Made by a program: the position numbers and the translations under genes | The notes under the pieces: generated by a model | The model's database searches: none | The model's input: only the letters and a program-made list of their open reading frames with translations | What the model was told of the DNA's origin: nothing | Part shown: piece after piece, positions 32,264 to 40,984 of the stretch | How the letters are laid out: each line of letters begins with the position of its first letter | Position numbering within the stretch: the stretch's first letter is position 1 | From: Candidatus Kapaibacterium sp. | GTDB lineage: Bacteria > Bacteroidota > Ignavibacteria > Kapaibacteriales > UBA4661 | DNA: 50,760 bases | NCBI GenBank assembly: GCA_025455065.1 | Contig: JALONG010000033.1 | Span: 1 to 50,760 of the forward strand | Direction: 5' to 3'

Positions 32264-35200
32264 ATGCGTATCCGATTCGTGTTTTTCTTCGTGCTGCTTT
32301 TGCTTAGTGCGAGCGCCGACATCCTTGCTCAACGCCTTTCGCGGAATGACACGGCGCGTTCCAGTCGTGGACGCGATTTTTACATGGTTTTTCTGCCAAA
32401 TTTCCACGAAGAATCCAGAGACAGCGCTAATACACGCGATTCACTCTTTATTTTTGTAACCTGTGACAAACCCACGAGCGGGCGCATCACGTACCGAAAC
32501 AGGCTGGGACGCGAGTTCTCACGAGGCTTTTCCATTACCGACCCGACGCAGATTTTTACTTTTGCCATGAATTATGGCGATATTGAGCTTGAAGCCTTCA
32601 ATATCACACAGCGCCTTAATCCTGTGGCGCAAAGTGAGCAAATTGCGCAACAGTACGTGCGAATAGAAGCAAATGACGAGGTAACTGTCTATGCGCTTAA
32701 TCAAGCACGATTCACCAGCGATGCCCATTTGGTGTTACCTGTGCCGGCACTGGGACGCGACCACGTGATTATGTCCTATTTCAGCGACGGCTCCGGGCTG
32801 CCTTTTGTAAATAATCCCGGAAACGATACGCCGTCGCAGTTCGCTGTTGTTGCTGTCGAAGACAATACTGAAGTGACGATTCAACCTACTGTTCCGACCT
32901 TTCCCAGCCAATCTACCACAACCCAAACCGTCCGCCTTCAACGTGGACAATCCTATTTGCTACAAGCCGATACCCGCATCGGCAACGGACGCGGCGATTT
33001 GACGGGTTCACGTGTCAAAGCGACAAAGCCTATTGCCGTTTTCGGAAGCCATCAACGGGCGCTTTTGCCAATTCAATTCAGGTCTTTTTTGACTTCCCGC
33101 GACCATTTGGTTGAGCAAATGCCGCCTGTGGAAACATGGGGCAAAAGTGTGTTTCTTGTACCGCACGCACAACCTTCGTTCCAAGCGGATATTGGCACGG
33201 ATGTCTATCGTGTGCTTGCTGCCTACGACAATACGATTGTGCAATTAAACGGACAGCCGCTTGATACCTTGAACGCAGGTGAATTTTACGAAGCACCGCT
33301 TAACCGCGAAGGCTGGATTACGGCGAATGAGCAAGTCTTGGTAGCGCAATTCAAAAAAACCGGCACACCAAGCGGCATTCCGGGTGGTGTTGGTTCGCAA
33401 GTCGGAGACCCGTTTATGATGGTCATTCCGACGGTCGAACAGTACGACAAAGGCTACCGTTTTATCAATGCGCAGGTGCGTGATGTCGGCGCTGCGGGAA
33501 TGCAATCCTTTACCGAGCATTATGTTACGATTGTTGTTCACGCAAACGGCGTAAATTCGATGGAGTTCGACGGTCGCCCTATTCCGACAAATTCCTTTCG
33601 CCCCATTGTCAATTCCGGCTATGTGTTCGGGAATTTCCGCGTCTCCGGCGGCGTACACACGGCGCGGGGCGATTCGGCGTTTGGGATTTACGTCTATGGT
33701 TACGGTCAGGCAAATTCCTACGGTTACATTGGCGGCGGAAAATTGCGCGTCATTGCACCTGACCGCGACCCGTCTCAAATCGTGCTTCTGAGGGAATGTG
33801 CCGCCGTGAGCGGTACTGCACTCGACACGCTAATTACCGATTCCCGCCTTGGCAGTGTGGTACTTACCCCCACAACACTAGCAAATGTGCGGCTTTCCGT
33901 CGAGCAGTTTATTCCGCGAGCCGATTCATCACGATATGCCGATTCGATTCGCTTTCGGGCGGAACTTATCAATCCTTTCCAAGACGGCGGTTTTAGTGTT
34001 GTTGCGCGAGATTCTGTCGGGTTTGTAACGCGGCTGAATGTGCCGGTGTATGGCTTCACCGTTGGTTATGCAACACAAAATATCGTTGCGCTGTCCAATA
34101 CCATGCTCTCCGCGCAAGGTGGTACGGGCGCTCCGGCACAGTTGCAGTTCCAATTACCAACAGGACGATTTCGGAATTTTCCTTTTGTCATCACCAATTA
34201 CGGCGCAACGGCGCAAACTATCTCGCAAATTCGTTTCAGTTTAGGAACACGGAATTTGCAGATTGTCGGAACGACGCTGCCCATCGTTATTGCTTCCGGA
34301 GCAAGTGAAACGCTGCAAATAAGCTATTTCGCAGCACAAGACGGCATCATCAGCGACACATTGCGCGTCACCAGCACGTGCGGAAACCGCATTGTGGCAG
34401 TGCTGAACATCGAATCACGCACCGACCGCACTCCACCCGGCTCTTCGGCAACGCCGGATGCCTGTGGGCAGCGTGTGGCGCTTGATTTTACCGAACCGGA
34501 CGGCTTTGCTGCGGGAATTTTTTCGGTAACGCCGCAAATGCTGGTGAATTGTACCGTACGCACCGACAGCATCGGCGCACGTTTAACGCGAACGCTTGTA
34601 AGCGTCATCAATCCTCGTTTGGATGCCTCGTACACAATTCAAGTGCGCGATTCTTCGGGTAACGTTACAACAGTGCAAAATGTAATTCCGGGCTTTACGG
34701 TAGCTTTGGTCGGAGACCGCACAAGCGTGGGAAATTTCGGCGAAACAAGTGTTGTCGGCACAACGAACTGTATCACGGTGCAGTACCGCAATAGCGGCTC
34801 ACAGCCGTTTGTCTATGCACGTCTGGCTCCCCAAGGGAACACGACATTTTCGCTGCCCGTCTCACAACTGCCGATAACGATTGCTCCGGGGGCAATGCAG
34901 CGTATAACGCTCTGCTTCGCGCCATCGGAAGTACGGGACTTTCGTGATACCTTGATTTTGGGCGGTAATTGCTTAGGCGACACACTCGTTTTGCGTGGAA
35001 CAGGCATTGCACCAAACTTTCTGGGTGATTCACGCTGCGACGTACCGGTACGCTTGCGGATTGTTTCAACGCCCTCGCGCCTTGCCGTTGTGAATACCGC
35101 ACCGCAGCCTGCGTCGGACATTGCCAATCTGAAAATCATGGTCAGCGAAGCCGCGCAAATTCGCATTTCGATAATGAACGCACAAGGAATGATGCAAACC

Positions 35201-35341
35201 GAAAATGCCTTTGTGGGAGAGATTTCCGAAGGCGAAACCGAAATTCCGCTTTCGACGGCACATCTGCCGACAGGCGTGTATTTCTGCACTATTCAAGCAG
35301 GAACAAAACAGGTTGTGCGGCAGATAGTGGTTGTGCGGTAA
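32264..35341 (+). CDS. Large T9SS-secreted protein with IgGFc-binding-like N-terminus
   Basis: A 1025-residue secreted protein. The signal peptide ends ASADILAQ. The N-terminal half resembles the IgGFc_binding domain (GRDFYMVFLPNF; RIEANDEVTVYALN; VFGSHQRALLPIQ; DHLVEQMPPVETWG). The middle holds Ig-like or choice-of-anchor modules (NFPFVITNYGATAQTISQI; TLCFAPSEVRDFRDTLILG). The last ~80 residues (IRISIMNAQGMMQ, then LPTGVYFCTIQAGTKQVVRQ and VVVR) match the type A T9SS sorting domain. The ATG at 32264 begins the signal peptide. The protein is likely exported by the same pathway that PorZ serves. Its ligand is unknown. Confidence 0.85.
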   Translation: MRIRFVFFFVLLLLSASADILAQRLSRNDTARSSRGRDFYMVFLPNFHEESRDSANTRDSLFIFVTCDKPTSGRITYRNRLGREFSRGFSITDPTQIFTFAMNYGDIELEAFNITQRLNPVAQSEQIAQQYVRIEANDEVTVYALNQARFTSDAHLVLPVPALGRDHVIMSYFSDGSGLPFVNNPGNDTPSQFAVVAVEDNTEVTIQPTVPTFPSQSTTTQTVRLQRGQSYLLQADTRIGNGRGDLTGSRVKATKPIAVFGSHQRALLPIQFRSFLTSRDHLVEQMPPVETWGKSVFLVPHAQPSFQADIGTDVYRVLAAYDNTIVQLNGQPLDTLNAGEFYEAPLNREGWITANEQVLVAQFKKTGTPSGIPGGVGSQVGDPFMMVIPTVEQYDKGYRFINAQVRDVGAAGMQSFTEHYVTIVVHANGVNSMEFDGRPIPTNSFRPIVNSGYVFGNFRVSGGVHTARGDSAFGIYVYGYGQANSYGYIGGGKLRVIAPDRDPSQIVLLRECAAVSGTALDTLITDSRLGSVVLTPTTLANVRLSVEQFIPRADSSRYADSIRFRAELINPFQDGGFSVVARDSVGFVTRLNVPVYGFTVGYATQNIVALSNTMLSAQGGTGAPAQLQFQLPTGRFRNFPFVITNYGATAQTISQIRFSLGTRNLQIVGTTLPIVIASGASETLQISYFAAQDGIISDTLRVTSTCGNRIVAVLNIESRTDRTPPGSSATPDACGQRVALDFTEPDGFAAGIFSVTPQMLVNCTVRTDSIGARLTRTLVSVINPRLDASYTIQVRDSSGNVTTVQNVIPGFTVALVGDRTSVGNFGETSVVGTTNCITVQYRNSGSQPFVYARLAPQGNTTFSLPVSQLPITIAPGAMQRITLCFAPSEVRDFRDTLILGGNCLGDTLVLRGTGIAPNFLGDSRCDVPVRLRIVSTPSRLAVVNTAPQPASDIANLKIMVSEAAQIRISIMNAQGMMQTENAFVGEISEGETEIPLSTAHLPTGVYFCTIQAGTKQVVRQIVVVR

Positions 35342-35386
35342 GCAAGTGCTTTTTTTGAGAAAAACCTACGGCACAGTATAGATTCT

Positions 35387-35418
35387 CCCGTACTACACCT
35401 TCTTCGGCGTAGTACGGG
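35387..35418. repeat. REPIN-like palindrome, unit 3
   Basis: CCCGTACTACACCT and GGCGTAGTACGGG around TCTTC form a stem. It lies between convergent genes and can act as a bidirectional terminator. It belongs to the family at 8139 and 11365 but is the most diverged copy. Confidence 0.75.
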
Positions 35419-35447
35419 GTACTCCAAACTGAAAAGCAGGTAACGTT

Positions 35448-36236
35448 TCATCGGTAATACCACCCCGCAAGCCTCTTCGGATGTACTCCCAAACGGTATA
35501 ACACCTGCAAAACGATGTTGCCCGCAGCGCGTTTCCAATACCCTTCCTCCTCGTAACGCCGTGCCGACGTATAAACGGGCGCGTTTAATATCCGAAAGCC
35601 CTCATCACGATTGATTCTTTGCACAAATTCCATGTCTTCCATAAGCGGAAAATCCTCTCTGTAACCGCCCAAACGCTCAAATATCTCGCGTTTCACGAAA
35701 ATTCCTTGGTCTCCAAAAGGCAATTTCAAAAAACGGCATCGCTGCCGAACATACCACTCCAAATACCGATAAGCCCTTCGCTCATGAGATATGCGGAAGG
35801 TGAATGAACCCGAAGTACAGGAATTGTGCATTACGGGCTTTGGTGCTTGACTGCACGGCAAATTAGGCGGATACCCCGCATACTCTTTGGGGCGGTGAGC
35901 AATAGTGCCTAAAAGCGACAAATACGATTCTTGCGGCAAGTCAGTATCGGCGTGCAGAAAGAGCAACCATGCGCCTTTGGCAAGATTCGCCCCCACATTC
36001 ATTTGCGGAGCGCGTCCACGTGGGGCTTGTATCCATCGGCAGTTTGTGTAATCTTGTGTGAGGCGCTCCAAAAGGGCTTGTGTGCCGTCGGTGCTTCCGC
36101 CGTCAGCAAATATGCACTCTGCTTCAGGCAACAACGATAACGAAGCCGCAAGCGCTTCCACACGTGCGGCTTCGTTCAACGTCGGCACAATAACCGAAAC
36201 AGTGATACTTGCTGATGGCATAGTTGCTGATGGCAT
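35448..36236 (-). CDS. Family 2 glycosyltransferase (TIGR04283-like)
   Basis: A 262-residue GT-A glycosyltransferase. VSVIVPTLNEAARVEALAAS opens the fold, ADGGSTDGT is the nucleotide-binding turn, GRAPQMNVGANLAKG and LFLHADTDLP (DxD) are diagnostic of TIGR04283, and GDQGIFVKREIFERLGGYRE with LMEDMEFVQRI completes the core. Members are linked to arsenosugar-type or selenodomain-associated pathways, but no such genes are nearby. It has an extra ~25-residue insertion (around CSQAPKPVMHNSC) between strand blocks. It follows the DUF547 gene by 8 bp. Confidence 0.88.
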   Translation of the reverse strand: MPSATMPSASITVSVIVPTLNEAARVEALAASLSLLPEAECIFADGGSTDGTQALLERLTQDYTNCRWIQAPRGRAPQMNVGANLAKGAWLLFLHADTDLPQESYLSLLGTIAHRPKEYAGYPPNLPCSQAPKPVMHNSCTSGSFTFRISHERRAYRYLEWYVRQRCRFLKLPFGDQGIFVKREIFERLGGYREDFPLMEDMEFVQRINRDEGFRILNAPVYTSARRYEEEGYWKRAAGNIVLQVLYRLGVHPKRLAGWYYR

Positions 36237-36244
36237 GACAGTTG

Positions 36245-37024
36245 TTATTCGTTAATACTCCAATCGTATTCGGTGTAATTTACGGAAAAAGTATTGGCAT
36301 TTGCAAGCAGCATATCACCTTGCTCTTTCGGCAGAAAACGTGCGATGTATTGCAACACAGACTTGCCCGTTTTCTCGAAATCCCCTTTGAACCAGTTGAA
36401 AATGTTCGAGATATTACACGACTTTTTGCTGAAATCGAAGTTGTTCTTTTTGTTTTGCGCCAAAAAATCACGTCCTTGGTCTTCGAGCTGCTCGTTGAGT
36501 TTAGCAGGCTCATACGCCTCATTGCGAAGCGGCGGACAGCTTTTTGCCGCGCAGACCATCGCAAAATGCACACGCGGGTCGCCTTTAGGACGGATAATGT
36601 CGTTTTCAACGCCGTTAAGCGAATATTTTTTACCATGAATTTCCACAAGCGGTTTGTCCCAAATAGTGCTTTTCAATACCGTCGCAATCACTAAGCCGCC
36701 TGCACCGCCCGGACTGTTCAAATCGGTAATGCTCTTGAGCGGGTAATGGTCGCACATCACCTTGAGCGTAAAAGCGTTATAGACATTCAGCCAAAAGGCG
36801 AGTTCGTCTTTGCCGGAAAGCGTCTTGGGGTCGGTTTTGCTGAGGTGGTCGAGATAATCCGTCAAGCGTTTATCCTGCTTAATAGCTTTGTAATTCACAC
36901 GCCCATCTTTGACGTGTTCGGCTAAAAGCGCCGTGTAGCCTGAGTTATCAAGAGGTGCAGCAAACGCGGCAAAGGATGTAAGGAGGGCAAATGCGCCAAT
37001 GCAGCAAACAGATTGGAGGAGCAT
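36245..37024 (-). CDS. Secreted DUF547 protein
   Basis: A 259-residue protein with a signal peptide (LLQSVCCIGAFALLTSFAAF) and the DUF547 domain (DELAFWLNVYNAFTLKVM; KKYSLNGVENDIIRP; RVHFAMVCAAKSCPPLRNEA). DUF547 folds like a cysteine protease-type domain; the cysteine in AAKSCPPL is conserved, but activity is not established. The ATG at 37024 is selected since it begins the signal peptide; the frame remains open to 37141. It is the first gene of a two-gene unit with the glycosyltransferase. Confidence 0.87.
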   Translation of the reverse strand: MLLQSVCCIGAFALLTSFAAFAAPLDNSGYTALLAEHVKDGRVNYKAIKQDKRLTDYLDHLSKTDPKTLSGKDELAFWLNVYNAFTLKVMCDHYPLKSITDLNSPGGAGGLVIATVLKSTIWDKPLVEIHGKKYSLNGVENDIIRPKGDPRVHFAMVCAAKSCPPLRNEAYEPAKLNEQLEDQGRDFLAQNKKNNFDFSKKSCNISNIFNWFKGDFEKTGKSVLQYIARFLPKEQGDMLLANANTFSVNYTEYDWSINE

Positions 37025-37179
37025 GATTGTTTGGGAAAAATGTGAAACGAAAATGTACACCATTGTTGTTGGAATGATACCTTTTTCTGCACAATACGGA
37101 TTCACGCAAAACACGGATTGGTGTGTGGCTGTGTATGGCACGTTTCCTCGCTATTGTCCTGGTTGTGCTGTTCATGCTT

Positions 37180-37998
37180 TTACCACATTTGACGGGCAAA
37201 ACACTGATGCAAAATTACCCCTGCCGCCACTGCCACATTCAGCGATTCCGCCTCCGAAGCCGGCGCTCTGCCGATACGAAATGTTTGATGTAAGGTGCTT
37301 TGTACTTCGGGCGAGATTCCATGCGCTTCGCTGCCCATCACAATTCCATAGCTGCCGTTTTCGGGAAAAACCAGTGCCGACAAATCTGTTTCCGCTTGTA
37401 ACGACGCGCCGTAAAGCGTGTAGTGCGAAAAATCTTCGCGGAGTGTTTTTGCCAGATGCGGTGTAGATTGCACGGCACACCGAAAAGCCGCTCCCATTGT
37501 GGCACGGAGCGTTTTCGGATGAAAACGGTCTGCGCAGTTTTCCCCCAAAAGGATATTATTTATACCAAACCATTCGGCAGTACGAATAATCGTCCCTACA
37601 TTTCCCGGGTCTGCAACGGCATCCAATATAATCATAGGCTTATTCGTCTCTATGCTCAACGACAGAACATCAATCACCGCGAGTATGCCTTGAGGCGTTT
37701 GCGCGTCGGCGAGCAAATGAAATTTTCGCTCCGAAGCCTGACAAACACTTGTTCCCAGCCGCGCAAATTCTTCCGCAAGCCCGCTAATTCTTGCTGCTTG
37801 CGCTTGCGGAAGCGAACTTGCTTCTTGCACCACAACCATGTATGGCTTAGAAAGGCGCTTTTGTTTGACAAGGGCAAGATACTCACCGCACAAATGCTCA
37901 CCTTCAATAGCGCAGCGTTGTTGCGATTCGCGCTCTGAGCGTTTTTGAAGCGAGCGAATTTGTTGATGGTCGGCTTGAGAAAGTACCGGAAAAAGCAT
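37180..37998 (-). CDS. SpoU/TrmH-family RNA 2'-O-methyltransferase
   Basis: A 272-residue SPOUT-class RNA methyltransferase. The N-terminal ~90 residues are a substrate-binding domain (IRSLQKRSERESQQRCAIEG). The knot domain shows all three motifs: LDAVADPGNVGTIIRTAEWFG, GIVMGSEAHGISPEV and ESLNVAVAAGVILHQ. Such enzymes methylate the ribose of rRNA or tRNA; the exact site is unknown. The fold and length are complete. Confidence 0.92.
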   Translation of the reverse strand: MLFPVLSQADHQQIRSLQKRSERESQQRCAIEGEHLCGEYLALVKQKRLSKPYMVVVQEASSLPQAQAARISGLAEEFARLGTSVCQASERKFHLLADAQTPQGILAVIDVLSLSIETNKPMIILDAVADPGNVGTIIRTAEWFGINNILLGENCADRFHPKTLRATMGAAFRCAVQSTPHLAKTLREDFSHYTLYGASLQAETDLSALVFPENGSYGIVMGSEAHGISPEVQSTLHQTFRIGRAPASEAESLNVAVAAGVILHQCFARQMW

Positions 37999-38245
37999 AA
38001 CGATTTTGGGTTGTCAAATTGTTGCGAAACTTGTTGTCAAACAAGTACCTCAACAAAAGGTGTTTGGAAAGTACGACATGGGCTAAACTGCGCTTAGAAT
38101 CTACGCTGCGCAGACCGAAACAATCAATCAAGGTACTATTTTATTGACCTTTTTTATCACAAATTTTTTTGTAGTTTGAGCCTTCGCAAATTACGAAATC
38201 AGGTACTGAGAATAAAGTTCATCACGTCAAAACACTGAGGTTACT

Positions 38246-38686
38246 ATGTCCAGAGGATTTAACCGCGTCGTGCTTATCGGAAACGTAGGCAAAGACCCCG
38301 ACATCCGCTACACCACAAGCGGCGTTCCGGTTGCAACATTTGCACTTGCAACATCGGAAATGTGGAAAGACAAAGACGGTTCGCCGCAAGAGCGCACCGA
38401 TTGGCACAACGTTGTTGCATGGCGCAAACTTGCCGAAATTATTCAGGAGATTGTGAAAAAAGGCTCGCGGTTGCTGGTTGAAGGAAAAATTCAAACCCGC
38501 TCTTACGAGAAAAATGGCGAAAAACGGTACGTTACCGAAATCGTTGCCGATAATATTTTGCTTCTCGACGGACGCAAAAACCTCGAAGATGTGATGCAAG
38601 AGACGCACGGAACAAGTTTTGGTGCGGCTCTGGGCGGAGGAAACAGTTTTTCGGAAGCCCCACCCGATGAAGATTTACCATTCTGA
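38246..38686 (+). CDS. ssb: Single-stranded DNA-binding protein
   Basis: A 146-residue SSB. The OB-fold begins FNRVVLIGNVGKDPDIRYT and contains TDWHNVVAWRKLAEI and KKGSRLLVEGKIQTRSYE; the C-terminal acidic tip ends DEDLPF, the partner-binding tail. Full length. A terminator directly follows, so ssb is probably transcribed alone from the 247-bp upstream gap. Confidence 0.95.
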   Translation: MSRGFNRVVLIGNVGKDPDIRYTTSGVPVATFALATSEMWKDKDGSPQERTDWHNVVAWRKLAEIIQEIVKKGSRLLVEGKIQTRSYEKNGEKRYVTEIVADNILLLDGRKNLEDVMQETHGTSFGAALGGGNSFSEAPPDEDLPF

Positions 38687-38710
38687 GAATGTGAAAGATT
38701 TCCGTAAATT

Positions 38711-38757
38711 AGCGGTTTTGAATGACGATGTGTCGCTCAAAACCGCTTTTTATTTTT
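38711..38757 (+). terminator. Intrinsic terminator of ssb
   Basis: AGCGGTTTTGA (38711-38721) and TCAAAACCGCT (38737-38747) are a perfect 11-bp inverted repeat followed by TTTTATTTTT. The promoter-like TAAATTAG at 38705-38712 overlaps its left edge, so transcription of the next gene may begin inside the hairpin region. Confidence 0.85.
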
Positions 38758-38773
38758 GACTAAGACCGCAATT

Positions 38774-40129
38774 ATGAACACAACTACACCGCTTTCCGAG
38801 CAGCTACCTTCGGACGAACAAGCACCCAATACGCCCTTTTCAAACGACGCAGCACAAGCAGAAGCCCAATCGGAGCAAGGTTTTCAGCCACGCTCAGGTG
38901 ATTTTGCCATGGATTCGCCAAGTTTTTCCACAGCACAAAAGGATGCTGCAAAAAACAAATTCGGAACGCTCTTTGTCGTTTCCACACATATCGGGAACAT
39001 AGACGACATCAGCCTTCGCGCACTAAAAACCCTGAAACAAGCCGATATTGTCGTGGGTGAAGAAGGAAAAACAGTCGCCCGCTTGCTGCACGATAACCGC
39101 ATAACCAAAAAACTCGAAGAGTTGAACGAGCATAACGAAAACGACCAAACAAATCGGCTTTTGCAACTGCTCAAAAACGGCAAAATGCTTGCCCTTGTCT
39201 CTGATGCAGGAACGCCGCTTTTGGCAGACCCCGGAGCGCAACTTGTTCGCCGCTCTATTGAAGCAGGAATCACTGTGAGAGCCATTCCGGGCGTTACCAG
39301 CATTATGACTGCTTTGACAACAAGCGGTCTCTCAATGGATTCGTTCGTCTTTGCGGGATTTGTCAGCCGTGAGCCTTCGGAGCGCTTGCAAGAACTGAAG
39401 CGCCTTGCACAAGAACCGCGCACGGTTGTTCTTTTGGAAACGCCCTACCGCCTCGTGCCTTTGCTGGAAGCCGCTCGGCAAATTATGCCCCAACGCCGTG
39501 CCTACTTGGGTTGCAACCTCACAATGGACTCCGAAACACACCATTACGGCACGGTGAGCGAGTTGTACACAAAATTTGTGGTTTCCCGCTTCAAAGGTGA
39601 ATTTGTGTTTTGTTTTGAAGGCACACGCGGCGGACAAGCATTTGTGCCACAATCACGCGACGACCGCAAAGATGACCGACGCGACGACCGCAGAAACGAC
39701 CGACGTGACGGCGGTAAAGGCGCAAAAGGAGATTTTAAGCGTGAAGGCGGTTTCCAAAAACGCGAGGGCGGTTTCCAAAAACGTGAGGGTGGTTTCCAAA
39801 AACGCGATGGTGGCTTCCAAAAACGTGATGGTGATTTCAAACGTGAAGGTGGCTTCCAAAAACGTGAAGGCGATTTCAAACGTGAAGGCGGTGATAAGCG
39901 TGAAGGAGAAAAGCGCCATGATGATAAGCGTTTTGGCGATAAAAACGCAGGAGAACGGCGCGAAGACGGATTCAAAGGCAAAAGCGGCGACAGTCAGCAA
40001 GGCAGTAATGTTCGCAACAAGCCCAATTTCCCGAATAGAAAATCGCATGAGCCAAAAGGAAAACCTGATACTCAAGCAGGAAATTCCGGTAGCAATTCGC
40101 CAAATACCGCTCCTCCGGCGGGTGAATAA
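38774..40129 (+). CDS. rsmI: RsmI-like tetrapyrrole-methylase protein with charged repeat tail
   Basis: A 451-residue protein. Residues ~60-289 form a tetrapyrrole-methylase fold close to RsmI, which methylates C1402 of 16S rRNA: GTLFVVSTHIGNIDDISLRA, LALVSDAGTPLLADPGAQLV, IPGVTSIMTALTTSG, FVFAGFVSREPSER and LETPYRLVPLL. Differences from standard RsmI are THIGN for TPIGN, GEEGKT in place of EDTR, and a ~58-residue N-terminal extension. In place of the usual C-terminal helix-turn-helix there is a ~160-residue disordered tail of tandem heptads (GGFQKRE / GDFKREG) rich in Arg, Lys, Asp and Gly. Start chosen at ATG 38774. The target is inferred. Confidence 0.82.
   Translation: MNTTTPLSEQLPSDEQAPNTPFSNDAAQAEAQSEQGFQPRSGDFAMDSPSFSTAQKDAAKNKFGTLFVVSTHIGNIDDISLRALKTLKQADIVVGEEGKTVARLLHDNRITKKLEELNEHNENDQTNRLLQLLKNGKMLALVSDAGTPLLADPGAQLVRRSIEAGITVRAIPGVTSIMTALTTSGLSMDSFVFAGFVSREPSERLQELKRLAQEPRTVVLLETPYRLVPLLEAARQIMPQRRAYLGCNLTMDSETHHYGTVSELYTKFVVSRFKGEFVFCFEGTRGGQAFVPQSRDDRKDDRRDDRRNDRRDGGKGAKGDFKREGGFQKREGGFQKREGGFQKRDGGFQKRDGDFKREGGFQKREGDFKREGGDKREGEKRHDDKRFGDKNAGERREDGFKGKSGDSQQGSNVRNKPNFPNRKSHEPKGKPDTQAGNSGSNSPNTAPPAGE
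39728..39900 (+). repeat. Tandem 21-bp repeats within the rsmI-like gene
   Basis: About eight units of 18-21 bp based on GGTGGTTTCCAAAAACGTGA encode GGFQKRE/D, alternating later with GATTTCAAACGTGAAG units encoding GDFKRE. Identity between units is high, pointing to recent slippage or expansion. The 21-bp period keeps the other frames open, so long overlapping frames here are artefacts. Confidence 0.85.
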
Positions 40130-40169
40130 TAGATACAATGCCACAACCCCAGATTATTCCTTGTATGGT

Positions 40170-40961
40170 ATGAACAGTGTTTTACAACAATTCTTTCAAA
40201 GCCCAGCAACGGCTGTATGCGCTTTGTTCGTGCTTTTGCTCTGCACCTCGCAACCAAGTCTCTATGCACAATCCAGCGCCGGAGAACAAGCAGTCTCAGA
40301 ATCGCGCCTCATTGTGGATATGCCCACAGCAGGCGTGTTACAGCGCGGGCGTTTTGCTGTGGACGGCTATGCGTTTGGCAATAGCGGCGTGATGGCGGAA
40401 TTTACTATTTCTCCGTTTACCAATCTTCAAGTTGGCATCAGTTATAGCGGTTCAGGATTTTTGGGCAATGGAAATATCGTTTTTCAAGGGTTGCCGGGCT
40501 TCCACGCACGGTTTCGTGCGGTTGATGAAACACTGACCGTTCCGGCAATTACGGCAGGGTTCAGTTCTCAAGGTCGGGGAGAATTTAGCGGAGGGCGCTT
40601 CCTTACTCATTCTCCGGGTATTTTTATCACGGCAAGCAAAAATTTCTCCTTTTTAGGTTCTTTAGCTCTGCACGGCGGCATCAATTATTCCTTCGACCCT
40701 GTGCTTGCCGAGCGCTTCCCTAATGCGTTTGTGGGCATTGAAAAAACCATCGGCAGCGTCGTTACGATTGTCATTGAATACAATCCCACGCTGGATGACC
40801 CACGAGTGCGCTCCAGAGGCGGTTTGCTCAATACTGCACTGCGCGTCAGTACAGGGCGCGGCTTCACGTTTGAAGTGCAGATGCGGGATTTGTTCAGTAA
40901 TCTGCCCGGCGCAGCATTGCCGTATCGTATGGCGAGAGTTGAGTTTGTCGGGACATTTTGA
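40170..40961 (+). CDS. Predicted outer-membrane beta-barrel protein
   Basis: A 263-residue exported protein of unknown family. The signal peptide (ATAVCALFVLLLCTSQPSLY, cleaved near AQ) is followed by alternating strands rich in Gly and aromatics (GRFAVDGYAFGNSGVMAEFT; LQVGISYSGSGFLGN; FSFLGSLALHGGINYSF) and a C-terminal strand YRMARVEFVGTF with final phenylalanine, as in outer-membrane barrels. Start ATG 40170; the frame stays open far upstream only because it crosses the repeat of the rsmI-like gene. It is 40 bp after that gene. Role unknown. Confidence 0.72.
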   Translation: MNSVLQQFFQSPATAVCALFVLLLCTSQPSLYAQSSAGEQAVSESRLIVDMPTAGVLQRGRFAVDGYAFGNSGVMAEFTISPFTNLQVGISYSGSGFLGNGNIVFQGLPGFHARFRAVDETLTVPAITAGFSSQGRGEFSGGRFLTHSPGIFITASKNFSFLGSLALHGGINYSFDPVLAERFPNAFVGIEKTIGSVVTIVIEYNPTLDDPRVRSRGGLLNTALRVSTGRGFTFEVQMRDLFSNLPGAALPYRMARVEFVGTF

Positions 40962-40984
40962 TATGCACAGTTGTTGGAAAAATA

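Noticed and set aside
39728-39900. Regular repeats considered as CRISPR
   Set aside because: Units are contiguous, coding and without variable spacers.
39576-40169. Long frame-shifted reading through the rsmI-like repeat tail, joined to the barrel protein
   Set aside because: Open only because the repeat unit is a multiple of three; its sequence is low-complexity and the signal peptide of the barrel protein starts at 40170.
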